The notes below the pieces were generated by a model. The model searched no databases and was not told where the DNA came from. It saw nothing but the letters and a program-made list of their open reading frames with translations. Shown here in pieces: positions 8,442 through 17,529 of a stretch of 64,000 nucleotides of DNA (the first letter of the stretch is position 1; each line of letters starts with the position of its first letter). Source of the stretch: Mesorhizobium prunaredense (lineage in GTDB: Bacteria > Pseudomonadota > Alphaproteobacteria > Rhizobiales > Rhizobiaceae). The DNA is taken from the NCBI RefSeq assembly GCF_900156895.1, contig NZ_FTPD01000045.1, positions 442,997-506,996 on the forward strand, in the 5' to 3' direction. The position numbers and the translations under genes were made by a program.

Positions 8442-9380
8442 ATGCTGACCAAACGTTCATTGCTGCTTGCTGCCGCGGCCGTCATTCCGCTGCTCGGACT
8501 TTCCGAGATGGCCTCGGCCAAGGAGGCCAAGAAGCTTGGTCTCGCCGTCGCCAACCTGCAGGCCGATTTCTTCAACCAGATCAAGCAGTCCGTCGAGGCC
8601 TATGGCAAGGAAAAGGGCATCGAGATCGTCACCGTCGACGCCAAGGGCGATTCTGCGACCCAGGTCAGCCAGGTGCAGGACCTGATCACGCAAAACATCG
8701 ATGCGCTGATCTACATCCCGGCCGGCGCCACCGCCGCCACCGTGCCGACCAAGACGGCCAAGGCGGCCGGCATCCCGGTCATCAATGTCGACCGCAACGC
8801 CGAGGGCGCACCCGGCGACACCTTCATCGCCACCAACAGCGTGGCATCGGCCAAGGCGGTTTGCGACTACATCGCCAAGCAGGCCGGCGGCAAGGGCGAG
8901 CTGATCATCATCCATGGCCAGAAAGGCACGACGCCCGAGGTCGACCGGTCGAAGGGCTGCGGCGAAGCGCTCAGCGCCTATCCCGACATCAAGGTGGTCG
9001 GCGAGCTGTGGAGCGAAGGCTGGCACCAGGACGAGGGCTTCAAGCTGACGCAGGACCTGCTGCAGTCGCACCCCGAGGTGTCGATCGTCATCGGCCAGGC
9101 CGACGCGCTGGCGCTCGGTGCCGCGCAGGCGGTCAAGGTCGCCAATCCCGGCCACAAGGTCTGGGTTGCCGGCTTCGACGGCGACGTGGCGGCGCTCAAG
9201 GCACTGAAGGGCGGCGTCTTCGACGTGACCGCGACGCAACAGACACAAGGCATGGGCCGGCTTGCCGTCGATGCGGCGATCAAGCTGGTGGCCGGCGAAA
9301 CCGTTCCCGCAGAACAGTTGCAGGATGCGACGCTGACCACCAAGGACAATGTCGATCAGTTCATCGCCAAGCATCCCTGA
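8442..9380 (+). CDS. Periplasmic sugar-binding protein of the ribose/galactose type
   Basis: The 312-residue protein starts with a signal peptide (basic MLTKR, hydrophobic core, cleavage likely after ASA near 26). A type I periplasmic-binding fold follows (LGLAVANLQADFFNQIKQSVEAY; IPVINVDRNAEG; VWVAGFDGDVAALKALKGG). It resembles RbsB and related pentose or polyol receptors. The ribosome-binding site GGAGGAAAC directly precedes the ATG. The gene sits 149 bp after the permease and 22 bp before the ATPase. Ligand identity is not evident. The kinase and two short-chain dehydrogenases nearby suggest a sugar alcohol or pentose rather than a hexose, but this is inference. Confidence 0.9.
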   Translation: MLTKRSLLLAAAAVIPLLGLSEMASAKEAKKLGLAVANLQADFFNQIKQSVEAYGKEKGIEIVTVDAKGDSATQVSQVQDLITQNIDALIYIPAGATAATVPTKTAKAAGIPVINVDRNAEGAPGDTFIATNSVASAKAVCDYIAKQAGGKGELIIIHGQKGTTPEVDRSKGCGEALSAYPDIKVVGELWSEGWHQDEGFKLTQDLLQSHPEVSIVIGQADALALGAAQAVKVANPGHKVWVAGFDGDVAALKALKGGVFDVTATQQTQGMGRLAVDAAIKLVAGETVPAEQLQDATLTTKDNVDQFIAKHP

Positions 9381-9402
9381 TTCCAAGCATCCCTGATTAT
9401 TG

Positions 9403-10923
9403 ATGAGCGGAACGATGTCCTTGGACCCCAGCCATACGCAGTCCCCGCATCTGGGGCTCTTCGTCAGCGGCCTCTGCAAGAGCTACGGACCGGTGCAGGT
9501 CCTGGCCGATGCGAGCTTCGAGGTGAGGCCGGGCGAGGTCGTGGCGCTGCTTGGAGAAAATGGCGCCGGCAAGTCCACCGTTTCCAACATCATCGCCGGG
9601 TCGACCAAACCCGATGCCGGCAGCATGATATGGCGGGGGAAGCCGTATTCCCCCGCCTCTCCCGCCGCGGCCATCGACGCCGGGGTCGGCATGATCCACC
9701 AGGAACTGAAGCTGCTGCCCGACCTGTCGGTCGCCGAGAACGTCTATGTCGGGCGCCTGCTGATGCGCGGCGGCCGCATCGACCGCGCGGCCATGAACGC
9801 GCGGGCATCGGCCCAACTGAAGCGGCTCGGCCTCGATGTCTCGCCGGAACGCAAGGTGGGCACGCTGCGCATCGCCGCCCAGCAGCAGGTCGAGATCGCC
9901 AAGGCGCTGACGCTCAATGCCGAGCTTCTGATCTTCGACGAACCGACAGCGGCACTTGGCAGTGAGGAAACGGAGCTGTTGTTCAAGCAGATTCGCAAGC
10001 TCAAGGCGGAAGGCATGTCCTTCATCTATATCAGCCACCGGCTGGACGAGGTCGCTGCGATCGCCGACCGCGTCGTGGTGATGCGCGACGGGCGCATTGT
10101 CGCCCGCCACGAGCGCGCCGACGTTCCGGTGCGCGCGATAGTCGAGCAGATGGTCGGCCGCAGCGTCGAGCGGATGTTCCCGCCGCTGTCGGAGCCGGGC
10201 AGCGAGGCGTTGCTCGAGGTCGAGAACCTGTCCTCGCCGGAACGCAGTTTTCAGAATGTCAGCTTTTCGGTAAGGGCCGGCGAAATCCTTGGCATCGCCG
10301 GCCTGATCGGCGCCGGCCGCACCGAACTGGTACGGGCGATTGCCGGCGCCGATCCGATTTCATCGGGTTCGGTGCGCGTTGCCGGCAAACCGGTGCACCT
10401 CACTGGCCCGGCGGCGGCGATCAAGGCCGGCGTCGTGCTGGTGCCGGAAGACCGCAAGGCGCAAGGCGTGGTGCTCGACCAGACCATCGGCGAGAATCTG
10501 GCGATCGGCAATTTCGACCATGTCGCGCCGAATGGCTGGGTATTTCCGAAGGCGGTGCAGAAATTCGCCGAGGCCGGCATCGGCCGGCTCGGCGTCAAGG
10601 GCCGGCCTAACCAGGCGATCAGCAAGCTTTCCGGCGGCAATCAGCAGAAGGTGATCATCGCCAAATGGATTTCACGGCCGCCCAAGGTGTTCATCCTGGA
10701 CGAGCCGACACGCGGCATCGATGTCGGCGCCCGCGCCGCGATCTACGATGTCATCGCCGAACTCGCCCGCTCCGGCATGGCGGTGGTGGTGGTGAGCTCC
10801 GACCTCGAGGAAGTGCTCGGCCTGTCGCATCGCGTGCTGGTGCTGAGCCGTGGCCGCCAGCGTGGCATTCTCGACCGCAGCGAAGCGAGCAACGTCGCCG
10901 TCATGGAGCTCGCCACAAGCTGA
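9403..10923 (+). CDS. Ribose-type sugar ABC transporter ATPase (two nucleotide-binding domains)
   Basis: About 506 residues with two fused ABC domains, as in RbsA. The first half has a complete Walker A (GENGAGKST), a signature region ending AAQQQVEIAKAL and Walker B LLIFDEPTAAL. The second half has the degenerate Walker A typical of this family (GLIGAGRTEL), signature LSGGNQQKVIIAKW and Walker B VFILDEPTRGID. The start is uncertain between ATG 9403 and ATG 9415; neither has a strong ribosome-binding site. It completes the transporter begun at 7282. A strong palindrome follows at 10987, then two dehydrogenase genes. Confidence 0.9.
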   Translation: MSGTMSLDPSHTQSPHLGLFVSGLCKSYGPVQVLADASFEVRPGEVVALLGENGAGKSTVSNIIAGSTKPDAGSMIWRGKPYSPASPAAAIDAGVGMIHQELKLLPDLSVAENVYVGRLLMRGGRIDRAAMNARASAQLKRLGLDVSPERKVGTLRIAAQQQVEIAKALTLNAELLIFDEPTAALGSEETELLFKQIRKLKAEGMSFIYISHRLDEVAAIADRVVVMRDGRIVARHERADVPVRAIVEQMVGRSVERMFPPLSEPGSEALLEVENLSSPERSFQNVSFSVRAGEILGIAGLIGAGRTELVRAIAGADPISSGSVRVAGKPVHLTGPAAAIKAGVVLVPEDRKAQGVVLDQTIGENLAIGNFDHVAPNGWVFPKAVQKFAEAGIGRLGVKGRPNQAISKLSGGNQQKVIIAKWISRPPKVFILDEPTRGIDVGARAAIYDVIAELARSGMAVVVVSSDLEEVLGLSHRVLVLSRGRQRGILDRSEASNVAVMELATS

Positions 10924-10986
10924 GGGCGGCATAAAGGATCGGAATAGAGCGCAGCAGGTGATATTCTCCCAGGCACCGGACCGCGC

Positions 10987-11012
10987 GGGGCGCCAGTCAG
11001 GACTGGCGCCCC
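10987..11012 (+). terminator. Strong palindrome between the transporter and dehydrogenase genes
   Basis: GGGGCGCCAGTC and GACTGGCGCCCC face each other across two bases, so a stem of about ten GC-rich pairs would form. Pyrimidines TTCCTTCC follow. It lies 63 bp after the ATPase stop and 45 bp before the next start, and may attenuate transcription into the dehydrogenases. Confidence 0.5.
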
Positions 11013-11057
11013 TTCCTTCCCAGGGCGGCACCGGCGGCTCAACAGGAAAACATTTCG

Positions 11058-11822
11058 ATGAAACTATTCGATCTTCATGGCGATGTTGCCCTCGTCACCG
11101 GCGCCGGCAGCGGCATCGGGCAAGCGATCGCCATCGGCCTGGCCGAAGCCGGCGCCGATATCGCCTGTTTCGGCCATGCCTCGAAGGGCGGGCTGGACGA
11201 GACCGCGCACAGGATCTCGGCGCTCGGCCGCAAGGCGCTGGCGCTGACCGGCACGGTGACTTCGGAGGCCGATCTCGCGACGGCGATCGAGCGCACGGAA
11301 ACCGAACTCGGCGCGCTGACCATCGCCGTCAACAATGCCGGCATCGCCGGCGCCGAACCGGCCGAATCCCTGTCGCTGGAGAAATGGCAGAAGCTCTACG
11401 ACGTCAATGTCAGCGGCGTGTTCCTGTCGTGCCAGGCCGAAGCGCGCGCCATGCTGACGCGGCGCAAGGGCTCGATCATCAACATCGCCTCGATGTCGGG
11501 CTCGATCGTCAATCGCGGCCTGACCCAAGCGCATTACAACTCGTCGAAGGCCGCCGTCATCCACATGTCGAAGAGCCTCGCCATGGAGTGGGCCGATCGC
11601 GGCCTGCGCGTCAATGTCGTCAGCCCCGGCTACACGCTGACGCCGATGAACAAGCGGCCGGAGGTCGCCGACCAGGTCAGGATTTTCGAGCGCGATACGC
11701 CGATGGGGCGCATGGCGGCGCCGGAAGAGATGGTCGGCCCGACCGTGTTCCTGGCCAGCCGCGCTTCGAGTTTCGTCACCGGCATCGACCTGATCGTCGA
11801 TGGTGGCTTCGTCTGCTGGTAG
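11058..11822 (+). CDS. Short-chain dehydrogenase/reductase (first of a pair)
   Basis: This 254-residue classical SDR has the cofactor motif TGAGSGIG (about 15-22), the structural NNAGI motif near 93, the catalytic serine in NIASMSGS and the YxxxK pair in HYNSSKAAVIHMSK (about 159-163). The C-terminal segment reads VTGIDLIVDGGFVCW. Such proteins in polyol clusters oxidise alditols or reduce ketoses with NAD(P). A second SDR follows after 7 bp. A probable attenuator hairpin separates the pair from the transporter upstream, but strand, spacing and neighbours place it in the same catabolic unit. The substrate is unknown; ribitol-, arabinitol- and threitol-type dehydrogenases all look like this. 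Confidence 0.85.
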   Translation: MKLFDLHGDVALVTGAGSGIGQAIAIGLAEAGADIACFGHASKGGLDETAHRISALGRKALALTGTVTSEADLATAIERTETELGALTIAVNNAGIAGAEPAESLSLEKWQKLYDVNVSGVFLSCQAEARAMLTRRKGSIINIASMSGSIVNRGLTQAHYNSSKAAVIHMSKSLAMEWADRGLRVNVVSPGYTLTPMNKRPEVADQVRIFERDTPMGRMAAPEEMVGPTVFLASRASSFVTGIDLIVDGGFVCW

Positions 11823-11829
11823 GAGAAAA

Positions 11830-12615
11830 ATGCAGAACCGATTCCAGGGTAAGACGGCGGTCATCACGGGTGCCAGCGGCGGCATCGGTGCAGCGATGGC
11901 CAGGCGCTTTGCGGCTGAGGGCGCGGCCGTCGTCGTCAGCGCTATCGACCTGCGCGTCGAAGAGGTCGCCGCCGGCCTGAAGGCAGAGGGCGCCAAAGTC
12001 GCATCGATGCAGATGGATGTGACGAAGAAGGACGAGGTCGCCGCCCTCTACGATCTGGCCGAACGACAGTTCGGCCGTGTCGACATCTCCGTGCAGAATG
12101 CCGGCGTCATCACCATCGCCAGGATCGAGGCGATGACCGAGGCCGAATGGGACAAGGTGATGGCGGTCAACACAAAAGGCGTGTTCCTGTGCTGCCAGGA
12201 GGCGATCGCGCGCATCCGCAAGCACGGTGACGGCGGCAGGCTGATCAACACCGCATCCGGCCAGGCGCGGCAGGGCTTCATCTACACGCCGCACTATGCC
12301 GCCTCGAAATTCGGCGTCGTCGGGATCACCCAGAGCCTCGCCAAGGAAGTGGCGAAAGAGAAGATCACCGTCAACGCGATCTGCCCCGGCATCATCGACA
12401 CCGACATGTGGGCCTATAACGACGCGGCGTGGGGCAGACTGATGGGCGACTACAAGCCCGGCGAACTGATGGCCGAATGGGTGAAGAACATCCCGATGGG
12501 CCGCGCCGGCAGCGGCGAGGACGTTTCCGGCCTGGTCAGCTTTCTGGCCAGCAACGACGCCGCCTACATCACCGGCCAGACCATCAATGTCGATGGCGGC
12601 CTGATCATGTCGTGA
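11830..12615 (+). CDS. Short-chain dehydrogenase/reductase (second of a pair)
   Basis: A 261-residue classical SDR with TGASGGIG (about 12-19), QNAGV near 88 (the usual NNAG with Q first), a serine in NTASGQ and YAASK as the catalytic Tyr-Lys pair near 154-158. It ends with the common ITGQTINVDGGLIMS. The start ATG at 11830 has AGGAG overlapping the previous gene's stop; translation is probably coupled. The two SDRs are not close duplicates: the second has an insertion near IDTDMWAYNDAAWGRLMGDYKPG. They may catalyse successive oxidations in one pathway. The sugar cluster ends here. Confidence 0.85.
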   Translation: MQNRFQGKTAVITGASGGIGAAMARRFAAEGAAVVVSAIDLRVEEVAAGLKAEGAKVASMQMDVTKKDEVAALYDLAERQFGRVDISVQNAGVITIARIEAMTEAEWDKVMAVNTKGVFLCCQEAIARIRKHGDGGRLINTASGQARQGFIYTPHYAASKFGVVGITQSLAKEVAKEKITVNAICPGIIDTDMWAYNDAAWGRLMGDYKPGELMAEWVKNIPMGRAGSGEDVSGLVSFLASNDAAYITGQTINVDGGLIMS

Positions 12616-13055
12616 GCAAACGGAGCAGGTTGACGCATCAATCTGCTGGTATAATCGGCAGGCGGCGAAACTGCGGCCGAATTGCGCGATCCGCGCTGCG
12701 TTAGTCGTTGCGCGACATGAACGTTGGTATATATAATTTCATCCCATGAAAATGGCTTCGGTGACTGCCGACAGCCGACATCATGGGAACTCGATGGCTC
12801 GCAAGCTTGAGGGCGCCGCAAGACCGGCGATCGATCCGCGGATCACTGCTTCGGCAGCACGGCAGCCACGACGCGGGCCTGTCCCGCACGACATCTTCAT
12901 CGAATTGGCATCATCGCGTCTGCATCGGCTTTAGCGCCGGCAGCAATGTGGTGCCAATGGTCTTGCGCAACGATCGGCTTTTCCAACACAATCAAAAAGA
13001 GACGCAAGAAGGGAACGGACGATAACTTCCACCAGAGCTTGACAGGAGAACAAGC
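12616..13055. other. 440-bp intergenic region before the quaternary-amine transporter
   Basis: No credible gene is seen; a 62-codon ORF from 12746 has no ribosome-binding site and no family look. The region holds a candidate promoter at 12708-12737 and a palindrome at 12737-12751, about 300 bp before the first gene, implying either a long leader or a second, nearer promoter that I cannot identify. Confidence 0.5.
12708..12751 (+). promoter_or_regulatory. Candidate promoter overlapped by the palindrome TTTCAT-CCC-ATGAAA
   Basis: TATAAT at 12732-12737 is preceded by TTGCGC at 12708-12713 with 18 bp between them. The perfect palindrome TTTCAT/ATGAAA at 12737-12751 would cover the transcription start, which is a classic repressor position. 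The predicted regulator is unknown. Confidence 0.4.
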
Positions 13056-14030
13056 ATGTCACTGCGGACTATGATTTCGAGATTATCAATGGGAGCCTTA
13101 ACACTTGCCGCGGCAAGTGTGCTGACGCCTTCGGCCCATGCGGCGGCGCCAGAATCCAACGACCCGATCAAGATCGCGCTGTTCGACTGGACCAGCGTCA
13201 ACCTGAACGCAAAGATCCTCGGCGGCATTCTTGAAAAGCTCGGCTACACGGTCGAGTACCCGACCGCCGACTATCTCTCCAGCCTGACCACCGGCCTCAC
13301 CAATGGCGATCTCGTTGTCGCGATGGAATTCTGGGACACGACGGCCGGCGAAGCCATGAAGGCCTCGGATGCGACCGGGCAGACCGAACGCCTCGGCGCG
13401 CTCGGGCCCAAGGCCAAGGAAGAATGGTGGTATCCCGAATACATGAAGGAAAAATGCCCGGGCCTGCCGAACTGGGAGGCGCTGAACGACCCGAAATGCG
13501 CCGAAGCCTTCTCGACCGCCGAAACAGCGCCGAACGGCCGCTATCTCGGCGGCCCGGTGACATGGGAAGGTTTTGACGACGAGCGTGCCGTGGCGCTGAA
13601 GCTGCCCTTCACCGTCATCCATGCCGGCACCGACGCGGCGATGTTCGCCGAGCTGGATTCAGCCTATCAGCGCAAGGCGCCGATCATGCTGTGGGTCTAT
13701 TCGCCACATTGGGCGCCGGCCAAATACAAGGGCGAATGGGTCGAATTCCCCGACCATACGTCGGAGTGCTACACCGACCCGAAATGGGGCGTGAACCCCG
13801 AGGCAAAGTATGACTGCGGCAAGCCGCATGGCGAGATCTGGAAATATTCCTGGGCCGGCATGAAGGACAAATGGCCGGTCGCCTACAAGGTCGCGAAGAA
13901 CTACACGATCGACACCGACGAGCTCAACAAGATGAGCGGCGAGATCGATCTTGAAGGCAAGACGCCGGAAGACGTCGCCGCCGCCTGGATCGCCGCCCAC
14001 GAAGCCGACTGGAAAGCTTGGGCCGAGTGA
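13056..14030 (+). CDS. Quaternary-amine ABC transporter substrate-binding protein (betaine or TMAO type)
   Basis: The 324-residue protein has a signal peptide cleaved near AHA-AAPE (about 29) and a type II binding fold of the glycine-betaine group (OpuAC/ProX). It is rich in tryptophan at places where quaternary amines are held by aromatic boxes: W45 (FDW), W93 (EFW), W124/W125, W140, W170, W213. The start ATG follows CAGGAGAAC. The ATPase and permease genes follow in order. Betaine receptors and the TMAO receptor TmoX of marine bacteria share this design, and a TMAO-degrading gene set lies 20-40 kb away in the same window. A TMAO ligand is therefore plausible but not proven; glycine betaine, choline or proline betaine are alternatives. 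Confidence 0.82.
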   Translation: MSLRTMISRLSMGALTLAAASVLTPSAHAAAPESNDPIKIALFDWTSVNLNAKILGGILEKLGYTVEYPTADYLSSLTTGLTNGDLVVAMEFWDTTAGEAMKASDATGQTERLGALGPKAKEEWWYPEYMKEKCPGLPNWEALNDPKCAEAFSTAETAPNGRYLGGPVTWEGFDDERAVALKLPFTVIHAGTDAAMFAELDSAYQRKAPIMLWVYSPHWAPAKYKGEWVEFPDHTSECYTDPKWGVNPEAKYDCGKPHGEIWKYSWAGMKDKWPVAYKVAKNYTIDTDELNKMSGEIDLEGKTPEDVAAAWIAAHEADWKAWAE

Positions 14031-14105
14031 TCGTTCCAACTGGAAACTGCGAGGTCCGGTCATTCATGGCCGGGTCTCTGTCCCATATTCCAGAAGGACG
14101 ACTGC

Positions 14106-15191
14106 ATGGCCGATACGACTGAACAGGTGCCGCAAGCGGCAGGCATGCCCAAGGATGCCCGCCCGATAAAGCTCGCCTGCCGCAACGTTTGGAAGCTGTT
14201 CGGCGCGAACGCGGCCAATTTCATCCGCCAGCGCGACGGCAAGGCCAGCATGGCGGAGGTCGCAGCGGCCGGGCTGGTCGGCGCGGTGCGCGCCGTCGAC
14301 CTCGAAATCCGCCAGGGCGAGATCTTCATCATCATGGGGCTTTCGGGGTCGGGCAAGTCGACGCTGGTGCGCTGCATGTCGCGGCTGGTCGAGCCGACGC
14401 ATGGCAAGGTCGAGTTCGAGGGCAAGGATCTCCTCAAAATCTCCGATGCCGCGCTGATCGAACTGCGGCGCCACCGCATGGGCATGGTGTTCCAGAATTT
14501 CGCCCTGCTGCCGCATCTGAATGTGCTGGAGAACATCGCCTTTCCACTGGGCATACAAGGGCAGGACCGGCCGACGCGCGAGAAGCGCGCGCGCGAAGTG
14601 ATCGAGCTTGTCGGCCTGCGCGGCCGCGAGCATTTCTATCCGCGTGAGCTTTCCGGCGGCCAGCAGCAGCGTGTCGGCATCGCTCGCAGCCTCGCCACCA
14701 AGCCGGAAATCTGGTTTCTTGACGAGCCGTTTTCGGCGCTCGATCCGCTGATCCGCCGCGAGATGCAGGACGAATTGATGCGGTTGCAGACCATGCTGCA
14801 CAAGACCATCGTCTTCATCACCCATGATTTCGACGAGGCCATCCGGCTGGCCGACCGCGTCGCCATCATGAAAGACGGCGAGGTCATCCAGATCGGCACC
14901 CCGGAACAGCTGGTGGTCAACCCGGCGACCGACTATGTCGCCGAGTTCACCCGCGACGTCGACCGCGCCAAGGTGATCTCGGCGCGAAGCCTGATGCGCG
15001 CCTGCGACGGCGCCGAGCATGGCGGCGTGGTCGCGCCGGATGCCAAGATATCGAGTTTTTCGGCTGATATCGTCTCGGCCGGCAAGCCGTTCGCCGTCGT
15101 CAACGGCACCGGCAAGCCGATCGGCGAAGTCACGCCGCAAGCCGTGATCGATCTTCTGGCCGGCATCGCGCGTTCCGGGGCCAACGCATGA
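14106..15191 (+). CDS. Quaternary-amine ABC transporter ATPase (ProV type)
   Basis: This 361-residue ATPase shows Walker A GLSGSGKST (about 79-87), Q-loop VFQNFALLPH, signature LSGGQQQRVGIARSLA, Walker B IWFLDEPFSALDP and the H-loop FITHDFDEA. The N-terminal extension before the ABC core (WKLFGANAANFI and the following helix) is typical of ProV/OpuAA. A C-terminal regulatory tail (about 285-361) is too short for two full CBS domains and looks like a reduced version. Its last codons overlap the permease start as ATGA, so translation of the two is probably coupled. Confidence 0.9.
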   Translation: MADTTEQVPQAAGMPKDARPIKLACRNVWKLFGANAANFIRQRDGKASMAEVAAAGLVGAVRAVDLEIRQGEIFIIMGLSGSGKSTLVRCMSRLVEPTHGKVEFEGKDLLKISDAALIELRRHRMGMVFQNFALLPHLNVLENIAFPLGIQGQDRPTREKRAREVIELVGLRGREHFYPRELSGGQQQRVGIARSLATKPEIWFLDEPFSALDPLIRREMQDELMRLQTMLHKTIVFITHDFDEAIRLADRVAIMKDGEVIQIGTPEQLVVNPATDYVAEFTRDVDRAKVISARSLMRACDGAEHGGVVAPDAKISSFSADIVSAGKPFAVVNGTGKPIGEVTPQAVIDLLAGIARSGANA

Positions 15192-17170
15192 CGGTGACGG
15201 CAAGCGCCAGCGAGGCGAGATCGCGGCCGGTTCAGCTCTGGCTGGTGGCCTGGGCCTGCGCCCTTGCCGCCGTGCTTGCCGTGTTCCTGCTGCAGGACAG
15301 ACTGCCCTGGGCGGTCAATTATCCGGCCAGCGCAATCATTCCGGTCGCCGACTGGGTCAGCGCGCTGATGAGCCTGATAAAGTCGAACTTTTCCTGGCTG
15401 ACGCGCTCGATCACCGCGGCGCTCGGCGTGCCGCTCGATTTTGCGCTCGGTCTGCTCGCCAAGAATTTCAAGATCGGCCATGGCGCCGACATGCTCGTCC
15501 TGCCGCGCCTGTCCTGGGTCGGCGTCTGCATCGCCGCATTCCTGGCCGGACGGGCCGCCGGTGGCTGGAAGCTCGGCGCGCTGGTCGGCGGCTGTTTTCT
15601 CTACATTGCGCTGTTCGGCCAGTGGGCCAGCGCCATGCTGACGCTGGGATTGATCTCCATCGCCGTGCCGTTCTGCATCGTCACTGGATTGTTCGTCGGC
15701 ATCTGGGCGTGGCGCAAGCCATGGGCGGAGAGGCTGCTGATCTCCCCTGCCCTCGACCTGATGCAGACCATCCCGACCTTCGCCTATCTGATCCCGATGC
15801 TTCTGCTGTTTGGCAACAGCCCGGTTTCGGCGATGATCGCGACGGCCATTTTCGCGACGCCGCCGATGGTGCGCGCGACGATGCTGGGACTGTCGCGGGT
15901 GCCGTCCGAAATCGACGATTTCAGCGAGATGGCCGGCTGCACGGCGCGCCAGAAACTGTGGCGCGTGCTGCTGCCGTCGGCGCGTCCAGCGCTGATGGTC
16001 GGCGTCAACCAGGTCATCATGCTGGCGCTCAATATGGTGATCATCGCTTCGATGATCGGCGCCGGCGGCCTCGGCTACGACGTGCTTTTGGCGCTCAGGG
16101 CGCTGAAGGTCGGCGAGGCGATGGAAGCCGGCCTTGCCATCGTGGCGCTGGCAATCGCGCTCGACCGGCTGAGCCAGGCGATCGCGCGCAATCACGCAAA
16201 GGGCCATGTCTATCAGGAGGTCAGCCCGAGCTTCTGGCGGCGCTACCCCAATCTGACGCTGGCCGTCACCATCCTTGCAGCCACGACGCTGCTTGGCCTG
16301 TTCGTGCCGGCCTTCGCGGCGGTGCCGAAAGCGATCACCTTCACCACCGCGCCGATGTGGAAGACAGCGGTGAGCTGGATTACGATCAACTTCTTCGACA
16401 CGATCGAAGCGTTCCGCGTGGCGCTGATCCTCAATGTGCTGAACCCGGTGCGCGCCTTCTGCGAGGGCTTCCCGTGGCTGGGCGCGGTGTTCCTGCTCGG
16501 CCTTGCCGGCTACCAGCTCGGCGGCCTGCGCCTCGCCGCCCTGGTCGCGGCGCTGACCGTCTTTTGCGCGGTGACCGGCCTCTGGGAAAAGACCATGGCG
16601 ACGGTCTACCTCTGCGGCATCTCGGCCTTCATCGCTTGCCTGATCGGCATTCCGATCGGGCTGATGGCATCACGCAGTGATCGTGTCGAAAAGATCGTCA
16701 CCCCGATCATCGACACGCTGCAGGTGCTGCCGTCGTTCTGCTTCATCATTCCGGTGGTGATGCTGTTTCGCGTCGGCGACGTGACGGCGATGATCGCGAC
16801 CGTCGCCTTCGCCGTGGTGCCGGCCATCCGCTACACCAATCACGGCCTCAGGCAGGTGCCGCCGGCACTGATCGAGGCGGCAAAGGTGTCGGGCTGCACC
16901 AAGCGCCAGACGTTCCTGCGCGTGCAGCTGCCGCTGGCGCTTCCTGAGATCATGCTCGGCGTCAACCAGACGATCCTGATGGCGCTGGCGATGATCATCA
17001 TCTGCGCCATGGTCGGCACGCGCGATCTTGGCCAGGAGGTGTTCATCGCGCTCTCCAAGGCCGATTCCGGCCGCGGCATCGTCGCCGGACTGGCCATCGC
17101 CTTCATCGGCATCGTCGCCGACCGGCTGTTCAACGCCTGGACGGCCAAGGCACGGGCAAGGCTGGGGTAG
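15188..17170 (+). CDS. Fused double permease of a quaternary-amine ABC transporter
   Basis: The 660-residue protein joins two ProW-type permease domains. Each has a cytoplasmic EAA loop for ATPase contact: EMAGCTARQKLWRVLLP near 245 and KVSGCTKRQTFLRVQLP near 565. Each half also contains the IPTFAYLIPMLLLF- or LPSFCFIIPVVMLF-type transmembrane segment. Most betaine systems use one permease gene as a homodimer, so this single chain should act as a covalent pseudo-dimer. TMAO importer permeases may be organised in this way, which would fit the methylated-amine genes downstream, but I infer this from memory of the family. The gene ends the operon; 359 bp without a clear gene follow. Confidence 0.87.
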   Translation: MTVTASASEARSRPVQLWLVAWACALAAVLAVFLLQDRLPWAVNYPASAIIPVADWVSALMSLIKSNFSWLTRSITAALGVPLDFALGLLAKNFKIGHGADMLVLPRLSWVGVCIAAFLAGRAAGGWKLGALVGGCFLYIALFGQWASAMLTLGLISIAVPFCIVTGLFVGIWAWRKPWAERLLISPALDLMQTIPTFAYLIPMLLLFGNSPVSAMIATAIFATPPMVRATMLGLSRVPSEIDDFSEMAGCTARQKLWRVLLPSARPALMVGVNQVIMLALNMVIIASMIGAGGLGYDVLLALRALKVGEAMEAGLAIVALAIALDRLSQAIARNHAKGHVYQEVSPSFWRRYPNLTLAVTILAATTLLGLFVPAFAAVPKAITFTTAPMWKTAVSWITINFFDTIEAFRVALILNVLNPVRAFCEGFPWLGAVFLLGLAGYQLGGLRLAALVAALTVFCAVTGLWEKTMATVYLCGISAFIACLIGIPIGLMASRSDRVEKIVTPIIDTLQVLPSFCFIIPVVMLFRVGDVTAMIATVAFAVVPAIRYTNHGLRQVPPALIEAAKVSGCTKRQTFLRVQLPLALPEIMLGVNQTILMALAMIIICAMVGTRDLGQEVFIALSKADSGRGIVAGLAIAFIGIVADRLFNAWTAKARARLG

Positions 17171-17529
17171 CTGGAAGTAGAAGGTCGCGCCCTAGAGCTG
17201 TCGCCAATGGCCGAGATGGATGAAACCTTGCCGTTTGAATTGGTCGGCGCGAACGAGCAGAGAGCGTCATTTTCCGAGCGCGGCCGAATGACCCCGCAAA
17301 GTCGGAATCCGGCCCAAAATCCGACATTCGCCGCGCTAGGCCTAAACGTCTGCTTCGCGCCAAAAGCGGTAATTCGCGATCGAAGGACGAATGTCTGCTT
17401 CAGTTACTCAGAACGACATACATGCTGGATGACCGCTCGTTGCGCACACACAAACTTGGCACTCCGGACGTGATTCAGTACCTGATCATGACTTAACCCC
17501 AGTTAAATGCCATGCGACACGCGGCCAAA
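17171..17529. other. 359-bp convergent intergenic region without a clear gene
   Basis: The gap lies between the fused permease (+) and the transglutaminase-like gene (-). An 88-codon ORF at 17207-17473 has no ribosome-binding site and unusual composition, so I do not call it. The core AANGTCTGCTTC appears twice (near 17346 and 17390), suggesting repetitive intergenic DNA. No convincing terminator hairpin is seen. Confidence 0.4.

Noticed and set aside
12746..12934. 62-codon ORF upstream of the quaternary-amine transporter
   Set aside because: Its start overlaps a palindrome/promoter, it has no ribosome-binding site and no family resemblance.
17207..17473. 88-codon plus-strand ORF in the convergent gap
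   Set aside because: No ribosome-binding site, odd composition and repeated non-coding-looking cores.
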